Assembly: GCF_024296865.1 (NCBI RefSeq)
Contig: NZ_CP101134.1
Span: 4,092,001 to 4,156,000 of the forward strand
Direction of reading: 5' to 3'
Length of the DNA stretch: 64,000 nucleotides
Origin: Sphingobacterium sp. LZ7M1
GTDB taxonomy: Bacteria > Bacteroidota > Bacteroidia > Sphingobacteriales > Sphingobacteriaceae
Shown here: positions 35,107 through 42,440 of the stretch, piece by piece
Numbering within the stretch: the first letter of the stretch is position 1
How the letters are laid out: each line of letters starts with the position of its first letter
Made by a program: the position numbers and the translations under genes
Notes under the pieces: generated by a model
What the model was told of the DNA's origin: nothing
The model's database searches: none
Seen by the model: the letters and a program-made list of their open reading frames with translations, nothing else

Positions 35107-36035
35107 AAAGACCAGGTTTATATAATAAAATAAAAGATTCATTAGATGAATATCAATTGACAACCGATTTGCCTGGAATTAATACACCTGCAAATGAAAA
35201 TTCGTTTATCTCCCAATTAATTGATAGTATATCAAGAGTCAAGTTTATTGAAACAATAAAATCTAGACCAATTTCTCAAATTCGAAAAGATCCTACATCA
35301 AATATCTTTGATCCTATTAGAGCTTCAATATTATATAATCAAGAGGGAAATAAATTAGAAGCATTTTGGCTAATTTTCTTGTTTACTCATTTTGGAAAAC
35401 ACAACATTACAAAATATGGTCTTCTAAAATGTTTTTATAGTAAAAATAATTCGGCCGATATATTTAATTATCTAGAGGTTGAGGCTGATATTACAGAATG
35501 TAAATTTTGGATGAATAACAATCAAATTAATCTAAAGAATTCAGGTAAATTTTCTAATCATCGAAAATATCAGTCCTTAAATTCTTATTCACCAAACGGA
35601 ACAGGGGATACTATTGAAAGCTTTATCAATTGGGTAGGAGATAACTTTAATGATTTTCTAGCGAGAATCCCCCTAGCAATATTAAATGACAGATATTTAC
35701 TTTTTGAATACCTATATAAGGAAGCAAGTAAAAATATTATCGGATTTGGGCGATTGGCTTGCTTTGACTTCATAACCATGCTAGGTAAAGTAGGAATTTT
35801 TGAATGTGAACCAAAGTCACCGTATATTAATTGTTCTACAGGGCCTTTGAAGGGCACAAAATTATTATTTAACACTTCAGGTAATACAACTCCGAAAGAC
35901 TTAGATGATTTCTTAAAAGATTTAGGCGATCATTTAGAGAATGACTTGGGGCTTAAATTTACAATGCAGATAATGGAAGATGCGGTTTGTAATTGGCAGA
36001 AATCACCTCAAAACTATATTCCTTTTAATGGTTAA
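35103..36035 (+). CDS. Putative alpha-glutamyl/putrescinyl-thymine pyrophosphorylase (5-hmdU DNA kinase) clade 3 protein
   Basis: A 310-residue, largely helical protein without signal or membrane segment. Landmarks are ILYNQEGNKLEAFWLIFLFTHFGKH (76-100), SNHRKYQSL (151-159), GTGDTIESFINWV (166-178), GFGRLACFDFITMLGKVGI (214-232), STGPLKG (245-251) and MEDAVCNWQKSP (291-302). From memory these match the aGPT-Pplase clade 3 family, which is related to proteins that phosphorylate 5-hydroxymethyl-dU in phage DNA before amine addition. It overlaps the thyA-like gene by 4 bases (ATGA), so the two are translationally coupled and probably act in sequence: one makes a hydroxymethylated nucleotide, the other activates it. 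The family call is from pattern memory without a search. The convergent ImmA/IrrE gene overlaps its end by 11 bases. Confidence 0.6.
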   Translation: MKRPGLYNKIKDSLDEYQLTTDLPGINTPANENSFISQLIDSISRVKFIETIKSRPISQIRKDPTSNIFDPIRASILYNQEGNKLEAFWLIFLFTHFGKHNITKYGLLKCFYSKNNSADIFNYLEVEADITECKFWMNNNQINLKNSGKFSNHRKYQSLNSYSPNGTGDTIESFINWVGDNFNDFLARIPLAILNDRYLLFEYLYKEASKNIIGFGRLACFDFITMLGKVGIFECEPKSPYINCSTGPLKGTKLLFNTSGNTTPKDLDDFLKDLGDHLENDLGLKFTMQIMEDAVCNWQKSPQNYIPFNG

Positions 36036-37113
36036 ATATTTCTTGAACTTTATGGATGGCTTCATTAATACTATCTTTTGTATAGTATCTTTTGTAGCCA
36101 TTCATATACGATTTTGATATAAAACCTCTATGTTGTAACTGACCAATTAATATTCCAGGAGATATTTGAGCGTCCATTGAAATTTTTATTATACTTCTCT
36201 TATTACGTGAAATATATTGCAATCTGTTTTCTAACTCATGAGGGATTAAACATGCCTGAGCAAAAAGATTAGCCTCATATTCCTCATTTTCATTTATATT
36301 TGAATCTAATTCTAACCAAAGCTTTTTCTCTCCGTGTAAGATAAGATGTCCTGCTTCATGAAAAAATGTAAACCAAAAATGGTCATCTGTTAAATATCGA
36401 AAACTTAATATAATTAAAGGATTTCCGTTAATAAATTTTGTAGCTCCGCTTGCTGGGTTTCCTTCCAAACCTCTAACAATAGCTACATATACACCGCATT
36501 CGGCACATAACTTAATCAATTGAGGAATGAAAACTATAGGTTTTTTCTCTCTTGTTAAGAGCTTAATCTCGGATAATTTTGATTCAAATATTACTTTGTC
36601 CCAATTGCCGACCTTAATCTTTTTTATAAAATTTTCAGCTTGTCTAAACCATACTGAAATCGAATATGGACTAGTCTTAAAAGTGGGGGATTTTCTGAAT
36701 GCAAATTGTGATATTTGATTGCGATAATTCTTATTCCATTCATCTAAGGTATTAACACCAAAAAAATGTAAACAAGAGTTTACAATTTTATCTTTATTTA
36801 CTAAAGGTAATAGACCAAGCTTTTGCATGCTCCTTATTGGTAAATTCGATATCCACTCTTTTTCGAGTTCTACTAACTTAGTTCTATAATTTTCTTCCCT
36901 TTTAAGCCAAAATTCTTTATCAAATCCTAATTGCTCTGATAAAGCTTCAGCTAATTCATTGTCTATACTAACATAGCCTTTGATTAAATTTTCAATAAAA
37001 GAACTTGGTTTATTAATTTTTTCAGAAAATTCAATAATATTAGAACCTTTAAATTCTAAAATACTTTTAATTGTATCACCTGGTATAGAAACCCAATTAG
37101 GATTAAAACTCAT
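36025..37113 (-). CDS. HTH + ImmA/IrrE metallopeptidase antitoxin-like protein
   Basis: A 362-residue two-domain protein. The N-terminal HTH (about 8-70, DTIKSILEFKGSNIIEFSEKINKPSSFIENLIKGYVSIDNELAEALSEQLGFDKEFWLKRE) is HigA-like. The C-terminal domain is a zinc peptidase of the ImmA/IrrE type with H252-E-A-G-H256 and a downstream NEEYEANLFAQACLIP, where Glu280 is the likely third ligand. Such proteins repress a toxin or mobile-element promoter and can be activated by damage to cleave a repressor. It overlaps the small RelE-like gene by 11 bases, forming a toxin-first pair. It faces the thyA-like operon tail to tail. Confidence 0.88.
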   Translation of the reverse strand: MSFNPNWVSIPGDTIKSILEFKGSNIIEFSEKINKPSSFIENLIKGYVSIDNELAEALSEQLGFDKEFWLKREENYRTKLVELEKEWISNLPIRSMQKLGLLPLVNKDKIVNSCLHFFGVNTLDEWNKNYRNQISQFAFRKSPTFKTSPYSISVWFRQAENFIKKIKVGNWDKVIFESKLSEIKLLTREKKPIVFIPQLIKLCAECGVYVAIVRGLEGNPASGATKFINGNPLIILSFRYLTDDHFWFTFFHEAGHLILHGEKKLWLELDSNINENEEYEANLFAQACLIPHELENRLQYISRNKRSIIKISMDAQISPGILIGQLQHRGFISKSYMNGYKRYYTKDSINEAIHKVQEIFNH

Positions 37114-37369
37114 TTTTTTCGATATTAAGGATTTTCACCCTATTTACTTCTAATAATTCGAGAATAAGATATAAATCTTTCGATAATTTAATAAAAAACC
37201 TTTCACTCTTTCGATTAGAAAAAACATAGTCGTCTAGATTATCTAAAGCAACTATTTCACTTAATCTAGACTTTAAAGATTCAACAACATTGTATTCAAA
37301 AAGAGAAAGTGCTTCATCCTCATTTTCACATATATTTCGAATATCTTCTGATTCAAATGATATATACAA
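37103..37369 (-). CDS. RelE/HigB-like small protein (killer-suppression type)
   Basis: An 88-residue protein. The layout MYISFESEDIRNICENEDEALSLFEYNVVESLKSRLSEIVALDNLDDYVF followed by a strand pair (ERFFIKLSKDLYLILELLEVNRVKILNIEKNEF) matches the small RelE-superfamily proteins often encoded ahead of HigA-like antitoxins, sometimes labelled killer suppression proteins. The typical GD-x-GQYSL strand is degenerate here (RKSERFFIKLSKD), so ribonuclease activity is uncertain. The gene starts 23 bases after an exact TATATTTG box on the minus strand and is coupled to the HTH-ImmA/IrrE gene. Likely a toxin-antitoxin pair. Confidence 0.65.
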   Translation of the reverse strand: MYISFESEDIRNICENEDEALSLFEYNVVESLKSRLSEIVALDNLDDYVFSNRKSERFFIKLSKDLYLILELLEVNRVKILNIEKNEF

Positions 37370-37391
37370 TTTATAATAATGGTTAACATCA

Positions 37392-37428
37392 CAAATATAA
37401 AGATTGTTTTATATATATTATATATTTG
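37392..37428. promoter_or_regulatory. Divergent promoter region of RelE-like and Nudix genes
   Basis: Minus strand: TATATTTG (plus coordinates 37392-37399), 22 bases before the RelE-like ATG. Plus strand: TATATTTG at 37421-37428, only 3 bases before the Nudix ATG at 37432, which would give a leaderless message. An antitoxin bound between them could control both directions. Confidence 0.45.
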
Positions 37429-37431
37429 AGT

Positions 37432-37809
37432 ATGAATGTTGCATGTGGAATAATAATAAAAGAATCTAGAATTCTTATCTGCCAAAGAAACTCTGAAAAA
37501 TCTCTTCCTCTTAAATGGGAATTCCCAGGGGGCAAGCAAGAGATAAATGAAACACTGGAAGATTGCCTATTAAGAGAAATAAGAGAAGAGTTATGTATAG
37601 AATTAGATATAGTTGAAAAACTTCCTTCACATTTCCATAAATACTCTTTCGCAGAAATTACGCTTCATCCATTTGTTTGTTATATTAAATCTGGAAGAAT
37701 TATTCTTAATGATCATCTTGCTTATAAGTGGTGCAACAAAAATGAAATCTTGCAGTATGATTTAGCTGATGCAGATATCCCAATAATTTTAAATTTTTTA
37801 GATAAATAA
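37432..37809 (+). CDS. MutT-type Nudix hydrolase
   Basis: A 125-residue Nudix enzyme that would hydrolyse nucleoside triphosphates to monophosphates. The Nudix box is complete except one residue: G34-x5-E40-x7-R48-E49-I50-x-E52-E53-L-C55-I, where Cys replaces the last Gly. The N-terminus (MNVACGIIIKESRILICQRN) and LPLKWEFPGGK are typical of MutT/8-oxo-dGTP and 5-methyl-dCTP pyrophosphatases. An upstream TTG in frame (37426) falls inside the candidate promoter, so ATG 37432 is chosen. It is divergent from the RelE-like gene and within the island. It may clean up a modified nucleotide made by the thyA-like enzyme; that is inference. Confidence 0.88.
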   Translation: MNVACGIIIKESRILICQRNSEKSLPLKWEFPGGKQEINETLEDCLLREIREELCIELDIVEKLPSHFHKYSFAEITLHPFVCYIKSGRIILNDHLAYKWCNKNEILQYDLADADIPIILNFLDK

Positions 37810-38068
37810 TTAACTGAAAGGTATTGCCAAGTATGCAAAATAAATTGAAATACTTGAGGATATTAATGGTAAGCCTAAAAACAGCAATTAATAACAATTA
37901 TGAAAAATTTCTCTAAAGCCTTCTTTAACTGATTAGATATTTCAGCAGGTGTTTAAAAATAATTTCAACATATTGCTTCAATTCACCACAATCAACCTCA
38001 ATTTTTGAATTAGGTATCATGACATTAATATGTTATTATAGTTGCTTAATATTCCGAGGAACTTCCTT

Positions 38069-38245
38069 TTATTCATTTAGTGTTTGTTTTAACTCTTTAC
38101 AAAATTCTCCTTCAATGCTGCAATTACAATTCCCAATTGATAATTTGTATGTGATTTTTTGATTAAAAAAAAACTTATTACCTTTTTTAATATTTTGCTC
38201 TTCTTCTTTTAGAATATTCCCAAAATTCAATTGTAAAGAATCAGT
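38069..38245 (-). pseudogene. Possible gene remnant on minus strand
   Basis: A 57-codon open frame without an ATG, bounded by stops on both sides. Its translation is protein-like (LQLNFGNILKEEQ, NQKITYKLSIGNCNC, EGEFCKELKQTLNE) in the same AT-rich style as the island genes. No family recognised. Could be chance. Confidence 0.25.
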
Positions 38246-38323
38246 CTAACCATCAAAAATTTTTATTTAATCCCAAGAACTTTAATCGATCATTCTCAAA
38301 TATCCATCTAGATACTTGAGTTC

Positions 38324-38339
38324 ATTTCCTTACCTTTAC
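38324..38339 (+). repeat. 16-bp direct repeat, right island boundary
   Basis: ATTTCCTTACCTTTAC, identical to 33918-33933, 16 bases before the hemW ATG. Base composition changes clearly to richer GC immediately after it. Confidence 0.55.
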
Positions 38340-38355
38340 TCCCCAAAAGCACTCC

Positions 38356-39483
38356 ATGTTCTACTTCCACATTCCATTTTGCAAACAAGCTTGTCACTAC
38401 TGCGACTTCCACTTTAGCACTTCCCTAAAGTACAAGGAAGACCTGCTCCAAGCAATGCATCAGGAAATTGAACTCCGTGCCGCCTACCTCGAGAACAAAA
38501 AAGTAGAATCCCTATATTTTGGTGGCGGAACACCTTCCATCCTCCAAGCAAAGGAAATCGACGCCCTAATCGGCCAAGTCGCCAAATATTTTGAAATCAG
38601 TTCCGATGCAGAGATCACCCTGGAAGCAAACCCTGACGACCTGGATAAAAAGAAAGTACAGGAACTCCGCAACACCGAGATCAACCGCTTCAGCATTGGC
38701 ATACAGTCCTTTTTTGAGGAAGACCTCAAATGGATGAACCGTGCCCATAATTCCGAAGAAGCCAAATCATCGATCATGCGCGTGCAGGATGCCGGTTTTG
38801 AAAACATTACCTGCGACCTGATCTATGGTTACCCCTTATTGACCAATAGCAAATGGAAATCTAATATGCAATCACTGATTGAACTGGAAGTCCCACATAT
38901 CTCCTCCTATTCCATGACGGTGGAAAAGAAAACCGCATTGGCACATCTTATCAACAAAGGGAAAACTCCAGCACTCAACGAAGAACAGAGTGCCGAACAG
39001 ATGCTCATGCTCATCGATACGCTGACTTCCTCAGGATACGAACATTACGAAATCTCCAATTTTGCCAAACCAGATCGTTACGCCCGTCACAACAGCAATT
39101 ACTGGAAAGGGAAACCCTACCTAGGCATTGGTCCTTCAGCACATTCCTTCAACGGAACTTCCAGATCTTGGAACATTGCCAACAATGCCCTGTACATCAA
39201 AGGAATCCTAGCTAAAGAACTACCGCTGGAAACGGAGCAACTGAGCAAGAACGATCGCTTCAATGAATATGTCATGACCTCATTAAGGACCAAATGGGGA
39301 ATCGACAAAAACTACGTGGAAAAGGAATTTGGCAACGATTACCTGAGCAGCATCCTTAAAAACATAGAGGAATATGTTCACAACCAAGAAGTAATGATCT
39401 CAGAAGAAGGCATCATCAGTTTAAGCCCATCCGGAAAATTACTGGCAGATCAGATTGCAGCCGAATTATTTATCGTCGATTAA
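38356..39483 (+). CDS. hemW: HemW-like radical SAM protein
   Basis: A 375-residue radical SAM protein of the HemN/HemW group. The cluster motif is C-K-Q-A-C-H-Y-C (CxxxCxxC) right at the N-terminus (FYFHIPFCKQACHYCDFHF), which is the HemW arrangement: the fourth Cys found after the motif in coproporphyrinogen dehydrogenase HemN (CxxxCxxCxC) is Phe here. SAM-binding GGGTPS follows, then the conserved YEISNFAKPDRYARHNSNYW and YLGIGPSAHSF. HemW is a haem chaperone rather than an oxygen-independent coproporphyrinogen oxidase. The gene stands alone on the plus strand; it is the probable insertion neighbour of the island. A GC-rich hairpin at 39494-39509 follows the stop without a T-run. Confidence 0.93.
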   Translation: MFYFHIPFCKQACHYCDFHFSTSLKYKEDLLQAMHQEIELRAAYLENKKVESLYFGGGTPSILQAKEIDALIGQVAKYFEISSDAEITLEANPDDLDKKKVQELRNTEINRFSIGIQSFFEEDLKWMNRAHNSEEAKSSIMRVQDAGFENITCDLIYGYPLLTNSKWKSNMQSLIELEVPHISSYSMTVEKKTALAHLINKGKTPALNEEQSAEQMLMLIDTLTSSGYEHYEISNFAKPDRYARHNSNYWKGKPYLGIGPSAHSFNGTSRSWNIANNALYIKGILAKELPLETEQLSKNDRFNEYVMTSLRTKWGIDKNYVEKEFGNDYLSSILKNIEEYVHNQEVMISEEGIISLSPSGKLLADQIAAELFIVD

Positions 39484-39543
39484 CAACAAAGGAGGATGCC
39501 TTCGCATCCCCCCTCTCTAATTAACCTAATATATAACCTGATC

Positions 39544-42009
39544 TTAATTTCCTTTTTTAATCAAATCCTCAAAACGTTTGATATAATACCCGCCTACAAC
39601 CGCTCTTGCCTTAAATCCTCTACGTTCAGGACGATCCGTCCAAATCCAGTCCGACATCGGCACCCGTGTAGTTGACTCGTTCATAAACAGATAAACAGGC
39701 TTTAGGAACTTCAGGAAGTCCTCATGTTTATCCGCCATGGTAGCTGTCCAAAAAATCCAATCCGTCTTGGTATAGGCCTCACGGCTGTCCAAAGGAAGCC
39801 CGTATTTATTCTGCTTGGTCAAGTAGTATTTGATCTCCGTCTCCCTGATCTTCGGATCAAAAATCCCCATATCAAAGATCTTGTCCCAAACCATGTTGTA
39901 CTTCTGGCTCCAGGTTCCAGATTTATCAAAAGTAAGCTTGTAATGATCGCCATCCTTTGCCATCTCTTCCCACTCTTTCGCCATTTGCTTAGCTTTCGCA
40001 ATATATTTAGTACCAACTTCATCTAGGCCCAACATCTTCGCTAAATAACCATAGGATGCAATTCCCATGATAGCCTTGACAGAGAGGTTCGCATTATGGG
40101 CAAAATGTCCAGCGAAATCATCTGTACAGAGCTGGTTCTCCGGGTCCAGACCTTTCTCGACCAAATAATCTGCCCAAGTGGTCAATGTGTTCCAATGCTT
40201 ATTCGCATAGTCAGCATTTCCCTCTGCCCTTGCAATGGCATAAGTCAGGATCAACATATTTCCACCCTCTTCGATCGGCATATCCCCACCATAGGTCTGT
40301 CCGTTTCCAACAGGATAAGTACCGATATCATGCGAAGGGAATGGCTTCTGCCATTTTCCAGACTCTGAATAGTAAAAGATAAAGTTCGCCAAGCCCTTTG
40401 CCAGTTCAGGATTATAGATCAAGAACAGGGGCGATGAAGGATAGGTAATGTCCACCGTTCCGATTGAACCATTACTGTCGTTTTCTTTAGACAACCAAAG
40501 GAGGTCGCCATTTGGAGCTTCAACCAGTTTATGGGCAGCAATGGATTGCCTATAGGCCAAAGCACATAGCTCTGCATATTCTTTTCCATAAGGCTGATAT
40601 TCCTGCATGAATTTATCATCAAACTTCTTGCTCGCAGCCATCAATTGGCCATACTCCTTAAAGGCGATTTCAAACTGTTTCTCAATGCTGCTGTTTTCTT
40701 TGCGGTTCCAATAAGGTCTAAGGTTGGTTTTGAAGTATTGAATGGCATATACATCGTCATAACCAATGGCTATTTTGCCTTTCGACGTACCGTTAACTTT
40801 TAATTTCTTGGTCAGAGCCAATTGCTTTACTCCGCCCTTTTGGTCTGCATCGTTGGCATTACCTAATGCAAATGCAGAACGCAAGGCCGTACTAGAACCT
40901 ACCTTTGCCGTAGTTCCGGCACTTTCACTGGCCAAATAGAAGTATCCCCAATCGTTTTTCACATGGTCTCCGGTCCTACCCAAAATCTTTTGTGCCGTAG
41001 AACCTGTCTTTAGGTAAGTAATTCCATTTTTTTGAAAGGTACTTGAAACAGACTCTTGTGTCGGAAGGTTAAGTGCCCAATTTGGAGAGGCTTCAAAATA
41101 CAGCTCAACGTCTTTGGCTTGTGGAGATTTGATTTCATAGCTCAAATAGTTGATCGGCCTAGACAATAATTCCAGATTATCCAAAAATACCGGAGCCGTA
41201 AAAGTCACATTCAGTTCCACATCGCCACATTGGAAGGTATATACCGTCTGCATAGGCTGTACATCTACAGAAATCTGCTTTGCCGTATTAGCAAAGAAAG
41301 CCTTATCACTACGCTCAACCAACAATCCAAAATCCAAAAATCCATTTGCACCACCATTGAAACAATAGGCAGCAATGCTATTCTTACCTTTCTTCAAGGT
41401 CTTGATTACCTCCTCCGATAATTTGACACGTTTATTCTTTCCAGTTCCACCATGATTGACCACTTCTATTCCATTCACATAAATCTTAACATCATCGTCA
41501 TGCGAATATTCCAGAAACACGTTTTTGTTGTTCAGGTCTTCCCCAAGTTCAATATCCCTTCGAACCCAGATCTTGTCTGTGGTCCAATTGGTCTTGCTCA
41601 GCGATTCATTTTCAGTTGTTCCAAAAGCACCTTTTCCAGTCTGCCATTTAGCGGCATCAAAATCCATGGCAAACCAATTTTTTGCAGGCTCTGTCGTTGA
41701 GTACTTCCCTTCCCAAGCCTTATCTTCACCATTTGGAATGACCGTCAGCATCTCTACATCCTCTGCCCCCATAAAACGATAAAATTTCCCATCCACCTTT
41801 AATACCCCCATAAAAGGCAGGTTCTTATCTGACCAATGGGATGGATTGGAATCATATAGATTATTGGTATAAGACCATGCGCTCGTATTTGGGTCTAGGG
41901 TAATCAATGGAAAAGCGGGGGCTCTCAAATCATTTTTGATATGTTGTGCTGGCAGCAAGTGTGCCAGCAACAACATAAAAACCCCAAGGACATTTGCTTT
42001 ATTAATCAT
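39544..42009 (-). CDS. DUF4965/DUF5127 glutaminase-like protein with inserted jelly-roll
   Basis: An 821-residue exported protein (signal ending near LLPAQH). The beginning LRAPAFPLITLDPNTSAWSYTNNLYDSNPSHWS is the DUF4964-type start of the glutaminase A-like family. Between about residues 110 and 235 there is a galactose-binding-like jelly-roll (KIWVRRDIELG, VFLEYSHDDDVKIYVNGIEV, NSIAAYCFNGGANGFLDFGL). After DUF5127 comes the C-terminal helical DUF4965/DUF1793 part with CALAYRQSIAAHKLVE, FPSHDIGTYPVGNG and MPIEEGGNMLILTYA. Fungal relatives are called glutaminases, but bacterial ones sit in glycan loci and may be glycosidase-like. An AAAACGTTTT palindrome lies about 140 bases upstream. Confidence 0.85.
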   Translation of the reverse strand: MINKANVLGVFMLLLAHLLPAQHIKNDLRAPAFPLITLDPNTSAWSYTNNLYDSNPSHWSDKNLPFMGVLKVDGKFYRFMGAEDVEMLTVIPNGEDKAWEGKYSTTEPAKNWFAMDFDAAKWQTGKGAFGTTENESLSKTNWTTDKIWVRRDIELGEDLNNKNVFLEYSHDDDVKIYVNGIEVVNHGGTGKNKRVKLSEEVIKTLKKGKNSIAAYCFNGGANGFLDFGLLVERSDKAFFANTAKQISVDVQPMQTVYTFQCGDVELNVTFTAPVFLDNLELLSRPINYLSYEIKSPQAKDVELYFEASPNWALNLPTQESVSSTFQKNGITYLKTGSTAQKILGRTGDHVKNDWGYFYLASESAGTTAKVGSSTALRSAFALGNANDADQKGGVKQLALTKKLKVNGTSKGKIAIGYDDVYAIQYFKTNLRPYWNRKENSSIEKQFEIAFKEYGQLMAASKKFDDKFMQEYQPYGKEYAELCALAYRQSIAAHKLVEAPNGDLLWLSKENDSNGSIGTVDITYPSSPLFLIYNPELAKGLANFIFYYSESGKWQKPFPSHDIGTYPVGNGQTYGGDMPIEEGGNMLILTYAIARAEGNADYANKHWNTLTTWADYLVEKGLDPENQLCTDDFAGHFAHNANLSVKAIMGIASYGYLAKMLGLDEVGTKYIAKAKQMAKEWEEMAKDGDHYKLTFDKSGTWSQKYNMVWDKIFDMGIFDPKIRETEIKYYLTKQNKYGLPLDSREAYTKTDWIFWTATMADKHEDFLKFLKPVYLFMNESTTRVPMSDWIWTDRPERRGFKARAVVGGYYIKRFEDLIKKGN

Positions 42010-42147
42010 AGGTGCCGTCTAAAATCTTTTATAAAATGTATCGGAAGTCCAAAAGATCAATTCATTGAATTCTTGGTACTCTTGATGAAAATAAAATTCT
42101 GGATTAAAGGTTTATTATCTCTTATCGATTAGCTTAAAGATAGTAAC

Positions 42148-42159
42148 TAAAACGTTTTA
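42148..42159. promoter_or_regulatory. LacI/GalR-type operator candidate
   Basis: TAAAACGTTTTA, a perfect 12-bp palindrome with central CG, the common shape of LacI-family operators. It is 139 bases upstream of the DUF4965 gene (minus) and 281 before GAPDH. No LacI gene lies in the window. Confidence 0.45.
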
Positions 42160-42406
42160 AGCAACTTCTGTAAGGAATTCTTTACAATTCATTAAAATGT
42201 GTAATAAACCTAGATTAATAATTATTTCTTCCCAAAAGCATAATAATAAATAAAATAAGCAAAAAGCGTTTAGCAGCTACGGGAACAAAGTTGTCATATT
42301 AACAATAAGACGTTGTCATTTTTAAAAAATTACAAAAAGCACGAAGCTTAAGTAGCTTAAAATTGCCATATTTTCAATTTTTATTTTTTAAGCAATACAA
42401 AAGCTC

Positions 42407-42414
42407 TAAGTTTG
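42407..42414 (+). promoter_or_regulatory. -7 box of gap gene
   Basis: TAAGTTTG, exact to TAnnTTTG, 26 bases before the ATG at 42441. It argues against the longer open frame starting at 42363. Confidence 0.5.
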
Positions 42415-42440
42415 CGTCAAATTTCTTTCAATCAATAATT

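Larger units (their letters stand above)
37810..38355. other. AT-rich stretch before hemW, no intact gene
   Basis: No convincing complete gene in 546 bases. It contains a decayed minus-strand reading frame (see 38069-38245), a short 31-codon frame ending near 37929, and the right copy of the island repeat directly before hemW. The hemW promoter must be near its right end; TACCTTTA within the repeat is close to but not an exact TAnnTTTG. Confidence 0.5.
42010..42440. other. Divergent regulatory gap between DUF4965 and GAPDH genes
   Basis: No gene is supported here. The plus-strand frame that runs into GAPDH from 42363 is upstream read-through: it crosses the promoter box at 42407-42414. The gap also holds the TAAAACGTTTTA palindrome. 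Otherwise AT-rich and featureless. Confidence 0.6.

Noticed and set aside
33903..38355. Prophage or integrative element with its own recombinase
   Set aside because: No integrase, transposase, phage structural or mobilisation gene is visible; only the direct repeats suggest mobility.
42363..42440. 26-codon upstream extension of GAPDH
   Set aside because: Includes the TAAGTTTG promoter box; start at 42441 fits the family length.
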